DNA of 23,989 bases from JBDSGC01 sp046594105. GTDB lineage: Bacteria; Acidobacteriota; Thermoanaerobaculia; Gp7-AA8. The stretch covers positions 1-23,989 of the forward strand of contig JBKJQB010000044.1 in assembly GCA_046594105.1 (NCBI GenBank), in the 5' to 3' direction. A program made the translations under genes and the position numbers. Positions 1 to 7,307 of this stretch are shown here, in pieces. Every line of letters begins with the position of its first letter. Position 1 is the stretch's first letter. The notes under the pieces are model-generated. The model saw only the letters and a program-made list of their open reading frames with translations, did no database searches and was not told where the DNA came from.

Positions 1-95
1 GGGGGAGGTTGCTGGGGAGCGACGTTCACCTCCCACTCAACGATGCGACGCACCGATCACCAGCTTCCAAGAAACCGTCGGAAGGCCGTGCTCTT

Positions 96-143
96 CCATC
101 GAGAGTCCTTCTCCCCGTGTGCGGGGAGAAGGACTCTCGATGG
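96..143. repeat. Perfect 22-bp inverted repeat (hairpin) downstream of the mlaF-like gene
   Basis: Positions 96-117 and 122-143 are exact reverse complements around a 4-nt TGTG loop; the core is CTTCTCCCCG / CGGGGAGAAG. It lies 87 nt past the stop of the minus-strand ATPase gene. Neither strand has a T-tract after the stem, so it is not a canonical intrinsic terminator. It could be a dispersed extragenic palindrome or an mRNA 3'-end stabiliser. I see no gene in the rest of 1-230. Confidence 0.8.
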
Positions 144-230
144 GGAGGCTGCGCGTCCTGCGCCGTGCTGGCCGACGTGCTGACCAGGTTCAGCCCGCCC
201 TCGCTCAGGGATGCCGGTTGGGGATTTCTT

Positions 231-1007
231 CTACTCCGTGAGCGGGCCCTGGGCGCGGCCTTCGATGAACTGCTGCACCATCGGGTTCTGCGAGCGCTGA
301 AACTCTTCCGGCGTTCCCTGTTCGATGATGGCGCCCTTGAAGAGCATGGCCACTCGGTCGGCAATCTTGAACGCCACTTTCATGTCGTGGGTAATGGTCA
401 CCGTCGTGGTCGTGGCCAGGCTGCCGTCCATCTCCACGATCAGGTCTGCCACCACGTCGCTGATGACCGGATCGAGACCGGTGGTGGGCTCATCGAACAG
501 CAGGATGGCCGGCTTGAGCGAGATGGCGCGCGCGAAACCCACCCTTCGGCGCATGCCTCCTGACAACTCCGAGGGACGCTTGCCATCCACTCCCACCAGA
601 TGCACCTGATCCAGGCATTCCTCCACCCGCGTTAGAATCTCCTTCTCGGTCATTCGGGTGTGGCGGCGAAGAGGGAACGCGACGTTCTCGAAGACCGACA
701 TCGAGTCAAAGAGCGCCCCTTCCTGAAAGGCCATCCCGAACCGCTGCCTGAATTCGTTGAGCTCGCGCTCCTTCATGTGGCCGATGTCCTGGCCATCCAC
801 GATCACCTGGCCGTGATCGGGATGGATCAGCCCGATGATGTGCTTGAGCATGACACTCTTCCCCACGCCCGATCCACCGACGATGACCACCGACTCCCCC
901 GCCGCGACGTCGATGGACAAATTCTTCAGGACGGTCTTCCCGCCGAGTGTCTTGTCGACGTGCTTGAGGGAGATCATCGGGCGCGAGTCGCTGGTCATTG
1001 CGTCCAT
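231..1007 (-). CDS. mlaF: MlaF-like ABC transporter ATP-binding protein
   Basis: This 258-aa cytoplasmic ATPase probably powers lipid movement between outer and inner membranes together with the MlaE-type permease just upstream. All ABC signatures are visible: Walker A GGSGVGKS, signature LSGGMRRRVGFARA, Walker B ILLFDEP followed by TTGLDP, and the switch histidine in ITHDMK. An N-terminally longer reading to 1133 exists, but the ATG at 1007 shares its A with the permease TGA stop (TGATG), which suits translational coupling and puts the N-terminus right before MISLKHVDKTLGG. A second ATG at 998 is possible. The usual third partner, an MCE-domain MlaD protein, does not follow; the remaining 230 nt hold no gene. 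The general class is near certain. The substrate is inferred from the MlaE pairing. Confidence 0.93.
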   Translation of the reverse strand: MDAMTSDSRPMISLKHVDKTLGGKTVLKNLSIDVAAGESVVIVGGSGVGKSVMLKHIIGLIHPDHGQVIVDGQDIGHMKERELNEFRQRFGMAFQEGALFDSMSVFENVAFPLRRHTRMTEKEILTRVEECLDQVHLVGVDGKRPSELSGGMRRRVGFARAISLKPAILLFDEPTTGLDPVISDVVADLIVEMDGSLATTTTVTITHDMKVAFKIADRVAMLFKGAIIEQGTPEEFQRSQNPMVQQFIEGRAQGPLTE

Positions 1008-1777
1008 CAGAAGAGCAATCGTGTGAGGAAGAAGTCGGTGAACAGGATGATCAGGGAGGCGCTGACCACCGCCGCAGTGGTCGATCGCCCTACGCCTTCG
1101 GCCCCACCGGTGGTGTAGTAGCCGCGGATACAACCGGTGAGCGTCAGGATCAAACCAAAAACGGCCGCCTTGATCAGGCCGCTCCAGACATCATTCAAGG
1201 TGAGGAACTGGTAGGTGTTCTGCTCGTAGACGACGGGGTTCGCCCCCAACATTTTTACGGCCACGAGATAGCCGCCGAACACTCCGAGCGCGTCGCCGAG
1301 GATGGTCAGGAGCGGTAGCATCACGATGCCGGCGATCACGCGCGGAACGAAAAGGTAGTGAACCGGCTCGGTGGCCAGAGCCTTGAGCGCATCGATCTGC
1401 TCGGTGACTCGCATGGTGCCGATCTCCGCTGCCATCGACGAGCCGACGCGGCCGGTCACCATCAGAGCCACCAGCACCGGAGACAATTCCCGCAACATGG
1501 CCAGGGCCACAGCGGTGCCCACAAAATTCTCGGCGTGGACGCGGTGGAAGCCATTGAAGGTCTGCAGCGCCATGACCATGCCGGTGAACATGGTGGTGAG
1601 GAACACCACCGGAATCGAATCGAAACCGACGCGCACCATCTGGCGCAGCCATTCCCGCAGCTCGTAGGGCGGCCGCACTGACCAGACCGCCGTTCGCGCG
1701 AGCATCCGGAACCACACCCCGATCCCTTCGAACAAGGCGATGGAGGTGAGGCCGATTCGTTCGAGAATGTTGCTCAT
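1007..1777 (-). CDS. mlaE: MlaE-family lipid ABC transporter permease
   Basis: This 256-aa integral membrane protein is the permease half of an MCE-type phospholipid transporter. The family hallmark is plain in the middle of the protein: ELSPVLVALMVTGRVGSSMA followed by AEIGTMRVTEQIDALKAL. Hydrophobic segments flank it (IPVVFLTTMFTGMVMAL, VIAGIVMLPLLTILGDALGV, AAVFGLILTLTGCI, VVSASLIILFTDFFL), and the length is normal for the family. The ATG at 1777 overlaps the alr stop as ATGA. A longer reading to 2194 is discarded because it runs out of frame through alr and lacks MlaE-like sequence. It is followed directly by the ATPase. The order alr-mlaE-mlaF suggests shared expression of cell-wall and envelope functions; the link to alr is only positional. 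Confidence 0.93.
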   Translation of the reverse strand: MSNILERIGLTSIALFEGIGVWFRMLARTAVWSVRPPYELREWLRQMVRVGFDSIPVVFLTTMFTGMVMALQTFNGFHRVHAENFVGTAVALAMLRELSPVLVALMVTGRVGSSMAAEIGTMRVTEQIDALKALATEPVHYLFVPRVIAGIVMLPLLTILGDALGVFGGYLVAVKMLGANPVVYEQNTYQFLTLNDVWSGLIKAAVFGLILTLTGCIRGYYTTGGAEGVGRSTTAAVVSASLIILFTDFFLTRLLF

Positions 1778-2925
1778 GAATGGAAACGCGAGCGGATCCG
1801 CTCTCCCGATGCGTCCCGATACAGACGAGGCACACGAGCGCTGACGCTGCAGAAGATTTCGTAGGAGATTGTACCGGCCAGCGCGGCCAGTTCCTCCGCG
1901 GTGATGACGTCCCTGCCCTGCGCTCCCAGAAGAACGACCTCGTCCTGGACCTCCGCGCCCGGCACATCGGTGACGTCGATGGTCACCAGATCCATCGACA
2001 CCCGACCGACCACCGGAACGCGCTGCCCGCGGACCAGCACCTGAGCGCGGTTCGACAGCATGCGGTGGTACCCGTCCGCATACCCCACCGGCAGCGTGGC
2101 GATGCGGCTGGGCCGGGCGGTGTGGAACGTGGTGCCGTAGCCCACCGCGGCGCCCGCCGGCAGATCCTTGAGCCTCGCGATTTCGGTGCGCCATCGCATC
2201 ACCGGCTGGGTCTTTCGATCGCCGTCAATGAGCGACTCAGCGCCGAACAGGGCGATGCCGCAACGCGCGTAATGGCCCGGTCGAACCAGACCGCGCAGCG
2301 TGGCCGCGCTGTTGGCCATGTGATGGCCCACCGCGTCGATCCCCGCGTTTCGCAAACCCTCGAGCATGCCATCGAAGTTCGCGCTCTGCACCGCAGTGAA
2401 GGCCGGATCGTCGTCTGCGCTGGCGAAGTGGGTGTAGATCGCATCGACCTTCACGCGAGGTGCGGACCGCAGCATTTCGATGACCGCGCTCAACTCGCTC
2501 TCCACGATGCCCATCCGCCCCATGCCGGAGTCGAGTTTCAGATCGATGATCACATCCCGATCCCGCGCCAGGCTGCAAACCATCGACAATTCCTCCGGAC
2601 CGACCACTCCGATCCGAAGTCCGGCATCGACGGCGGTGGCGACTTGCGCCGCATTCAGAGGGCCGAGGATCAGCAGAGGCAGCGTGATTCCGCCCCGGCG
2701 CAGTTCGAGCGCCTCTTCCAGTAGAGAGGTGGCAATCATGGATACGTGCTCGGGGGAACAGCGTCGCGCCAGTTCCAGCGCGCCGTGACCGTATCCGTCG
2801 GCCTTGAGCACGGCGATCAGGCGCGAACCGGTGGGAAGCGATGCGGCCACCTTCTCGACGTTGTCTGCGAACGCGCCGAGGTCGATCTCTGCCCACGTCG
2901 GACGAAGATCAGGTCGAATAGACAT
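1774..2925 (-). CDS. alr: Alanine racemase
   Basis: This PLP enzyme interconverts L- and D-alanine and supplies D-Ala for peptidoglycan. It is 383 aa, normal for Alr. The PLP lysine is K41 in AVLKADGYGHG. The family's GYADGY block and VSMDLVTIDVTD follow in the C-terminal half, as does the GTISYE motif near the end (residues about 347-352). It acts in the cytoplasm as a dimer in known homologues. The first 17 nt overlap the end of the upstream dehydrogenase gene, and the stop overlaps the MlaE start, so the four genes from 3619 down to 231 look like one transcript. No promoter was found directly upstream. Assignment is secure from the two active-site blocks and full-length collinearity. Confidence 0.97.
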   Translation of the reverse strand: MSIRPDLRPTWAEIDLGAFADNVEKVAASLPTGSRLIAVLKADGYGHGALELARRCSPEHVSMIATSLLEEALELRRGGITLPLLILGPLNAAQVATAVDAGLRIGVVGPEELSMVCSLARDRDVIIDLKLDSGMGRMGIVESELSAVIEMLRSAPRVKVDAIYTHFASADDDPAFTAVQSANFDGMLEGLRNAGIDAVGHHMANSAATLRGLVRPGHYARCGIALFGAESLIDGDRKTQPVMRWRTEIARLKDLPAGAAVGYGTTFHTARPSRIATLPVGYADGYHRMLSNRAQVLVRGQRVPVVGRVSMDLVTIDVTDVPGAEVQDEVVLLGAQGRDVITAEELAALAGTISYEIFCSVSARVPRLYRDASGERIRSRFHS

Positions 2926-3619
2926 GCAGGTTCTGACCGTGCATCGGACGTGACCGCGACGATGCGAGAAACAGGATGGTCTCCGCGATTTCCTCGGCCG
3001 TCACGCTGGCAGGCGCGCCGCCGCTCGCCGCGGCCCACATTTTCGTATCGACTGCGCCAGGGCTCACGCAGTTGACGCGCACTCCGAACGGCTTCATCTC
3101 CACCGCCAGCGCCTCCGTCAGGGAAATGACCGCTGCCTTCGAGGCACAATAGGAAACCCATCCGGAGAACTTCTCCGGACCAACTACGCCTGAGATCGAA
3201 GCGACGTTGACGATGGCACCCTCCCCTCTGGCGATCATCGAGCGAAGCGCCCGTCGCGAGGCGAGATAAACACCACGGACGTTGACTGCAAACATCCGAT
3301 CCCAATCCTCGGGAGTGGTGTCAATGAGCGGCTTCGGATCGATCATGCCGGCATTGTTGATGAGAAGATCGCAGTGGCCGAAGCGTTCTTCCGTCTGGGC
3401 GAAGAGACGGTCGATGGCTTCCGGATCAGAGACGTCGCCGGCGACGGCGAGCATCCGATCCTCACGTCCGGCAACCAACGCGGCCAACGCTTCCGCCGAT
3501 CGGGAGAACACGGCAACCAGAGCTCCCTGAGCGATCAGAAGCTCCGCCGTAGCCCGTCCGATGCCGCTCGATGCGCCGGTCACGATTGCGATGCGGCCGT
3601 GAAGATTTTCCTCAGGCAT
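2909..3619 (-). CDS. Short-chain dehydrogenase/reductase (SDR) family oxidoreductase
   Basis: This 236-aa classical SDR is an NAD(P)-dependent alcohol/ketone oxidoreductase. The nucleotide-binding TGASSGIG is at residues 14-21 and NNAG at 88-91. The catalytic serine region SISG is at 141-144, and the YCASK motif gives Y157 and K161. The basic residue in FSRSAEA after the second beta strand favours NADP(H). It resembles FabG-type reductases, but SDR substrates cannot be read from sequence. The ATG at 3619 lies at the edge of a 48-bp divergent intergenic stretch shared with the PuuD-like gene. The 3' end overlaps alr by 17 nt, so it is likely the first gene of the alr-mlaE-mlaF run. Confidence 0.9.
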   Translation of the reverse strand: MPEENLHGRIAIVTGASSGIGRATAELLIAQGALVAVFSRSAEALAALVAGREDRMLAVAGDVSDPEAIDRLFAQTEERFGHCDLLINNAGMIDPKPLIDTTPEDWDRMFAVNVRGVYLASRRALRSMIARGEGAIVNVASISGVVGPEKFSGWVSYCASKAAVISLTEALAVEMKPFGVRVNCVSPGAVDTKMWAAASGGAPASVTAEEIAETILFLASSRSRPMHGQNLHVYST

Positions 3620-3624
3620 ATAAT
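3619..3624 (+). promoter_or_regulatory. Candidate -10 box for the PuuD-like gene
   Basis: An exact TATAAT sits 43 nt before the + strand start at 3668, overlapping the first base of the divergent dehydrogenase start codon. No good -35 hexamer is seen at 16-18 nt spacing. A transcript starting near 3631 would carry the AAGGAG ribosome-binding site at 3656-3661. This is a motif match only. Confidence 0.4.
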
Positions 3625-3667
3625 CCGTCGAAGGCTACCCCAAACAGGAACGATTAAGGAGATTGTG

Positions 3668-4450
3668 ATGCCCGCCGAAATGAACAATTGGCTGCAGTTG
3701 ATTTTCCGCTGGGGACATGTCGTGGCCGGAATCATGTGGATCGGCCATCTCTGGTTCTTCAACTTCGTCAACGGCCCGTTCCAGGCAAAGCTGGATGGTC
3801 CGACCAAGAAGATCGTCAACCCCGAGCTGATGCCGCGCGCGTTGTACTGGTTCCGGTGGGGCGCTGCATGGACCTGGCTCACCGGTGTGGTGCTGATGGG
3901 CCTGATCTACTACCACAGCAAAGTGGTGTTCGCGGATCCCCAGGTCGGCAATCCGTGGCTTTGGCTGACCATCATGCTGTTCGCCCTGGCCATCGGCTTC
4001 GTCATCTACAACGCCGTGCTCAAGACGGTGAAGAACGTCATGGTAGCCAGCATCATCAATCTGGCCATCTTCGCGGCGGTCTACTTCTTCTTCGAGCAGG
4101 TCGGCCACTATGGCGGCCGGTCGCTTTACATCCACGCCGGAGCAATCTTCGGAACGATGATGGCGCTCAATGTCTGGATGATCATCTGGCCGGCGCAGCG
4201 GAAGATGATCATGGCCACCAAGGAAGGCACTGCGCCGGATGCCGAGATGGTCCGCCAGGCCGGCCTGCGCTCGCGGCAGAACACCTACATGTCGATGCCG
4301 CTGGTGTTCCTCATGATCAGCAATCACTACCCGACCGTGTACGGTGCCGATCCGATGGTGCGGGACCTCACGCTGGCCATCATCATCGCCGTCGGTTTCG
4401 GCTTCGCCAAAATGCTGTACGGCAAAGCACCCAAAGTCGCCGGCTTCTGA
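3668..4450 (+). CDS. PuuD-like urate hydroxylase membrane domain protein, no cytochrome c domain
   Basis: This 260-aa polytopic inner-membrane protein matches the N-terminal membrane domain of PuuD-type urate hydroxylases. Recognisable blocks are WGHVVAGIMWIGHLWFFNF near the N-terminus and SRQNTYMSMPLVFLMISNHYP near the C-terminus. Roughly seven to eight hydrophobic segments are visible. Full-length PuuD carries a further C-terminal cytochrome c domain with CxxCH; here the protein ends at KVAGF with no such motif. The ATG at 3668 is chosen because AAGGAG lies at 3656-3661 with 6-nt spacing and the conserved fold starts there; the longer in-frame reading to 3374 is antisense to the dehydrogenase. 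It is monocistronic, closed by a strong terminator. Membership in the family is fairly sure; urate oxidation by this short form is uncertain. Confidence 0.85.
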   Translation: MPAEMNNWLQLIFRWGHVVAGIMWIGHLWFFNFVNGPFQAKLDGPTKKIVNPELMPRALYWFRWGAAWTWLTGVVLMGLIYYHSKVVFADPQVGNPWLWLTIMLFALAIGFVIYNAVLKTVKNVMVASIINLAIFAAVYFFFEQVGHYGGRSLYIHAGAIFGTMMALNVWMIIWPAQRKMIMATKEGTAPDAEMVRQAGLRSRQNTYMSMPLVFLMISNHYPTVYGADPMVRDLTLAIIIAVGFGFAKMLYGKAPKVAGF

Positions 4451-4466
4451 TTTCGTACGGAACTCG

Positions 4467-4505
4467 AGGCGGGGAATCGATCGAAGTCGATTCCCCGCCT
4501 TTTTT
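4467..4505 (+). terminator. Rho-independent terminator after the PuuD-like gene
   Basis: A perfect 14-bp stem (4467-4480 with 4487-4500, AGGCGGGGAATCGA paired to its complement) has a 6-nt loop and is followed by a T run through 4505. It begins 16 nt after the stop at 4450. Confidence 0.93.
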
Positions 4506-4516
4506 GCGAACCAGCC

Positions 4517-5305
4517 ATGCGCCTGCTCCAGATTGACGCGTTTACCAATGAAGCCTTCCGTGGCAATCCCGCCGCGGTCTGCTTCCTCGATGGCCAGCGC
4601 GATGACGCATGGATGCAGAACGTGGGCGCGGAAATGAACCTGGCGGAGACCGCCTTCCTTCTCCCCGCGGCAGATGGATGGTCGCTTCGCTGGTTCACGC
4701 CCACGGTTGAAGTCGACCTGTGCGGACACGCCACGCTGGCCAGCGCGCATGCGTTGTGGGAAGAGGGAATCCTGGCGCCCGACGCCGAGGCGCGGTTCCA
4801 GACCAAGAGCGGCCTGTTGACGGCGAACCGCAAGGGTCAGTGGATCGAGCTCGATTTCCCCGTCAAGCGAGACGAGCCCATCGCCGCTCCTGCAGGCCTC
4901 CTCGATGCCCTGGGCGTCTCCGCCTCGCTCTACATCGGCCGCAACCAGTTCGATTACATCGTCGAGCTGCCGTCCGAGGAAGCGGTCCGCCGGTTGCGGC
5001 CTGACCATTCCGTGCTGCGGCAACTTCCTGTACGCGGCGTCATCGTGACCAGCCGGAGCGATCAGGGCGAATACGATTTCGTCTCGCGATTTTTCGCACC
5101 CGGCTCCGGCGTCGATGAGGATCCGGTGACCGGCTCGGCTCACACCTGTCTCGCGCCGTACTGGGCCTCGCGCCTTGGTAAGAACGAGTTCCTGGCGTAT
5201 CAGGCCTCTCCTCGCGGCGGAATCCTGCGGGTGAGACTGGTCGGTGATCGCGTCAAACTCGGTGGCCGTGCGGTGACGGTTCTGCGCGGCGACCTCGTGG
5301 TCTGA
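4517..5305 (+). CDS. PhzF family isomerase/epimerase
   Basis: This 262-aa member of the PhzF / diaminopimelate-epimerase fold family matches along its whole length. It opens with the typical IDAFTNEAFRGNPAAV. The catalytic glutamate is E44 in NLAETAFL. DLCGHATLA and DEDPVTGSAHTCL form the two glycine-rich substrate loops. Characterised relatives isomerise a phenazine precursor, but most members have unknown substrates, and no phenazine genes are nearby, so a phenazine role is not implied. The ATG at 4517 begins the conserved fold and is only 11 nt after the upstream terminator's T run. No Shine-Dalgarno is evident. Transcription must either read through that terminator or start at a promoter I cannot identify. 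Confidence 0.92.
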   Translation: MRLLQIDAFTNEAFRGNPAAVCFLDGQRDDAWMQNVGAEMNLAETAFLLPAADGWSLRWFTPTVEVDLCGHATLASAHALWEEGILAPDAEARFQTKSGLLTANRKGQWIELDFPVKRDEPIAAPAGLLDALGVSASLYIGRNQFDYIVELPSEEAVRRLRPDHSVLRQLPVRGVIVTSRSDQGEYDFVSRFFAPGSGVDEDPVTGSAHTCLAPYWASRLGKNEFLAYQASPRGGILRVRLVGDRVKLGGRAVTVLRGDLVV

Positions 5306-5412
5306 GCGCGAAGCAATCGACCTCTTCCGCCGAGAGACGGGCGCCGCACGAATCCACTCTGCGTAGAGATGACAGGGCGATTTTTTCAGACCCGATCCCG
5401 AATCCACATCCG

Positions 5413-5442
5413 GTAGTGGCGGCGCGTCCAGCCCGCCACTAC
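5413..5442. repeat. Intergenic palindrome GTAGTGGCGG...CCGCCACTAC
   Basis: A 10-bp perfect inverted repeat (5413-5422 with 5433-5442) with a 10-nt loop lies between the phzF-family and dgt genes. No T-tract follows on the plus strand (CGAAAATG). It resembles a dispersed extragenic palindrome more than a terminator. The rest of 5306-5480 holds nothing else clear apart from the candidate -10 box next to dgt. Confidence 0.6.
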
Positions 5443-5468
5443 GAAAATGAACGCCGCCCGTGCGTCGA

Positions 5469-5474
5469 TAGAAT
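5469..5474 (+). promoter_or_regulatory. Candidate -10 box immediately upstream of dgt (possible leaderless start)
   Basis: TAGAAT (5 of 6 to consensus) is followed by exactly six bases and then the ATG at 5481, so transcription could begin at or next to the start codon. A partial -35 (ATGAAC, 5447-5452) is weak. No Shine-Dalgarno is present between box and start. Confidence 0.35.
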
Positions 5475-5480
5475 GCGCTC

Positions 5481-6506
5481 ATGAATATCCGAGAGATGCT
5501 CGAGAACATCGAGCGGGACACGCTGGCGCCGCGTGCGGCGAAGAGTGCCGACACCCGCGGCCGCGACCGCGAGGAGGCTGAAGACGATCTTCGTCCTTCC
5601 TACCAGCGCGACCGGGACCGCATCGTCCACTCCAAGGCCTTCCGTCGCCTCAAGCACAAGACCCAGGTGTTTCTGGCGCCCGAGGGAGACCACTTCCGCA
5701 CGCGGCTCACGCACGTGCTGGAAGTGACGCAGATCGGCCGCACCATCGCGAAATCGCTGCGCCTCAACGAAGTGCTCACCGAAGCGATCGGCCTCGGCCA
5801 CGACCTGGGCCACTCCCCTTTCGGTCACGCCGGGGAGGCCGCCCTCAACAAGCTGGTGAAGGGCGGCTTCGATCATTACCGCCAATCGGTTCGCGTGGTG
5901 GAAGTCCTGGAAAACGACGGCCTCGGCCTCAACCTCACCGTCGAGGTGCGCGACGGAATCCTCAAACACTCCAAAGGCGAGAAGGGTGAGCTTCTTCGCA
6001 CGCGCCCGAAGTCGCGCGCGCTGACGCTGGAGGGCGACATCGTACGCATCTCCGACATCATCGCGTACGTCAATCACGACATCGATGACGGCATCCGCGC
6101 CGGCCTGCTCACGGAGAACGACCTGCCTGCCGGAATTCGCTCTACGCTCGGAGCGAATGGCGGCGAGCGGATCGATCGCATGGTGCGCGACGTGATCACG
6201 GCGACGCTCGGCGGTGACTACGCAGCGATCATGATGTCGGCCGAGGTGCTGCAGGCGCTGGAAGAGTTGCGGACCTTCATGTTCCAGAATCTCTACCTGA
6301 CTGCAGCGGTGCGCAATGAATTCGAGAAAGCGCAACGAACCCTGATCATGCTTTTTGAGTACGTCACGTCACACCCTTCCGAATTCTTCCCGGAGAACAG
6401 CGGGACGGCCATCGACCAGCTCGCACTCGACTTCATCGCCGGAATGACCGACCGCTACGCCATCAAGCTCTACGAACGGCTCTTCGTTCCCCGAGCGTTC
6501 GTGTAG
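5481..6506 (+). CDS. dgt: dGTP triphosphohydrolase-like HD-domain protein
   Basis: This 341-aa HD-superfamily enzyme is predicted to cleave dNTPs (classically dGTP) to deoxynucleoside and triphosphate, in the cytoplasm. The Dgt signature is HSKAFRRLKHKTQVF (residues 50-64), followed by HFRTRLTHVLEVTQIGRTIA (71-90) with metal ligand H78. The HD pair is H107-D108 in GLGHDLGHSPFGH. The later DIIAYVNHDIDDG supplies the final conserved aspartate region. The length suits the shorter type 2 dGTPase-like group rather than the longer E. coli Dgt. The ATG at 5481 fits the family N-terminus and has a -10-like box 6 nt upstream. Substrate preference among dNTPs cannot be read from sequence. Confidence 0.93.
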   Translation: MNIREMLENIERDTLAPRAAKSADTRGRDREEAEDDLRPSYQRDRDRIVHSKAFRRLKHKTQVFLAPEGDHFRTRLTHVLEVTQIGRTIAKSLRLNEVLTEAIGLGHDLGHSPFGHAGEAALNKLVKGGFDHYRQSVRVVEVLENDGLGLNLTVEVRDGILKHSKGEKGELLRTRPKSRALTLEGDIVRISDIIAYVNHDIDDGIRAGLLTENDLPAGIRSTLGANGGERIDRMVRDVITATLGGDYAAIMMSAEVLQALEELRTFMFQNLYLTAAVRNEFEKAQRTLIMLFEYVTSHPSEFFPENSGTAIDQLALDFIAGMTDRYAIKLYERLFVPRAFV

Positions 6507-6511
6507 ATGTT

Positions 6512-6886
6512 GACCGGCCGCCCAGACACTCCGGTCAAATTACGTCGCGCGTTCTCCAACGCAGAGTGCATCGAGGGCCTGGCTGATGCCGGCGCAGCCG
6601 GCGAGAAACCGTAGCCCCCGGCTTCAGCCGGGGAAACGCAGCGACCCGGCGCAGCGAAGCCCGCTTCAGCGGGCGACAGAAGGGGTTCCGCGTCATCTGG
6701 CGAGCCACCGAGGAGTCCATCCGTGTTTCTGTCGCCCGCTGAAGCGGGCTCGCGAAATGCGGTTCTCGGTTTCCCCCGGCTGAAGCCGGGGGCTACAGTC
6801 TCTCGCCGGCTGCGCCGGCTGAAATCCGTTGGAGGTGAGTCTTTCTCCCTCGAAGAATGCGGACAGGAGTGTCTGGGCGGTCGGTC
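6512..6886. repeat. Nested inverted-repeat element (about 375 bp) between dgt and the HU gene
   Basis: Four pairs of inverted arms are nested around a 45-nt centre (6682-6726). The outer arms 6512-6536 and 6862-6886 match at 23 of 25 positions (core CCGCCCAGACACTCC). Next, 6588-6606 and 6801-6819 match exactly over 19 nt. Then a GTAGCCCCCGGCTTCAGCCG unit starting at 6611 mirrors 6769-6796 closely. Inside, 6659-6681 and 6727-6749 match exactly over 23 nt. The three inner units are themselves palindromic (GCCGGCGCAGCCGGC; CCCGGCTTCAGCCGGG; GCCCGCTTCAGCGGGC). There is no coding capacity for a transposase and no obvious target-site duplication. It looks like a MITE or a cluster of REP-type palindromes. 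This accounts for nearly all of the 6507-6954 gap. Confidence 0.85.
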
Positions 6887-6898
6887 CGGACACTTCTC

Positions 6899-6934
6899 AA
6901 AAAACAAAAACGCCCCGCGTGGGCGGGGCGTTTT
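6899..6934 (-). terminator. Rho-independent terminator of the HU gene
   Basis: On the minus strand, a 12-bp perfect stem AAAACGCCCCGC / GCGGGGCGTTTT (6907-6918 with 6923-6934, 4-nt loop) runs into a T-rich tail TTTTTGTTTTTT (6910 down to 6899). It begins 20 nt past the HU stop. On the plus strand only TTTTGG follows, so it is directional. Confidence 0.92.
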
Positions 6935-6954
6935 GGTGTGGCCGGGACCGCAGG

Positions 6955-7251
6955 TTACCGGCGCTTGGAACGCTTGACGTTCACTGCCTCGCGAAGGTCC
7001 TTGCCAGCCTTGAAACGAACGTTCTTCGAGGCGGGGATGGTGATCTTCTCGTTGGTGCGTGGATTGCGGCCTTCGCGGGCTTTCCGCGCACTGACAGCAA
7101 AGCTTCCAAGACCGGGAATTGCGCAGCGTTCGCCCGACTGGCAAGTCTCGGAAATGTAGCTGACAAAAGCATCGAACGCGAGCCCGGCTTCTTTCTTGGA
7201 AATCCCGGCCTGCTCAGCGATCGAGTTGATGACGTCACCCTTTCCTGCCAT
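6955..7251 (-). CDS. hup: HU/IHF-family DNA-binding protein
   Basis: This 98-aa nucleoid protein bends and compacts DNA as a dimer. The full family pattern is present: KGDVINSIAEQAGISKKEAG, then IPGLGSFAVSARKAREGRNP, and the beta-arm RNPRTNEKITIPASKNVRFK with the conserved proline-containing tip. A basic tail (NVKRSKRR) extends the C-terminus slightly beyond the usual 90 aa. The ATG at 7251 has a strong AGGAGG at 7261-7266 with 9-nt spacing. The gene stands alone with its own promoter (7308-7336) and terminator. That fits an abundantly made protein and is the clearest regulatory unit in the window. HU versus IHF subtype cannot be settled here. Confidence 0.97.
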   Translation of the reverse strand: MAGKGDVINSIAEQAGISKKEAGLAFDAFVSYISETCQSGERCAIPGLGSFAVSARKAREGRNPRTNEKITIPASKNVRFKAGKDLREAVNVKRSKRR

Positions 7252-7307
7252 AAACAGTTTCCTCCTCGTATGCGACGAAAACCCTGATGTTTTCTAGGCT
7301 TTTCGAC

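Noticed and set aside
96..143. Hairpin as an intrinsic terminator for the alr-mlaE-mlaF run
   Set aside because: The stem is perfect, but no T-tract follows on either strand.
3635..5554. 639-aa open frame on the minus strand opposite the PuuD-like and PhzF genes
   Set aside because: Its sequence is His/Arg/Asp-rich with no domain, and both sense genes match known families along their length.
6510..6538. 8-bp stem TTGACCGG/CCGGTCAA as the dgt terminator
   Set aside because: It lies 3 nt after the stop, but the loop is 13 nt and no T run follows; it overlaps the outer arm of the inverted-repeat element.
6588..6819. CRISPR array from the repeated GC-rich units
   Set aside because: The units are inverted and nested, not direct repeats with regular unique spacers, and there are no cas genes.
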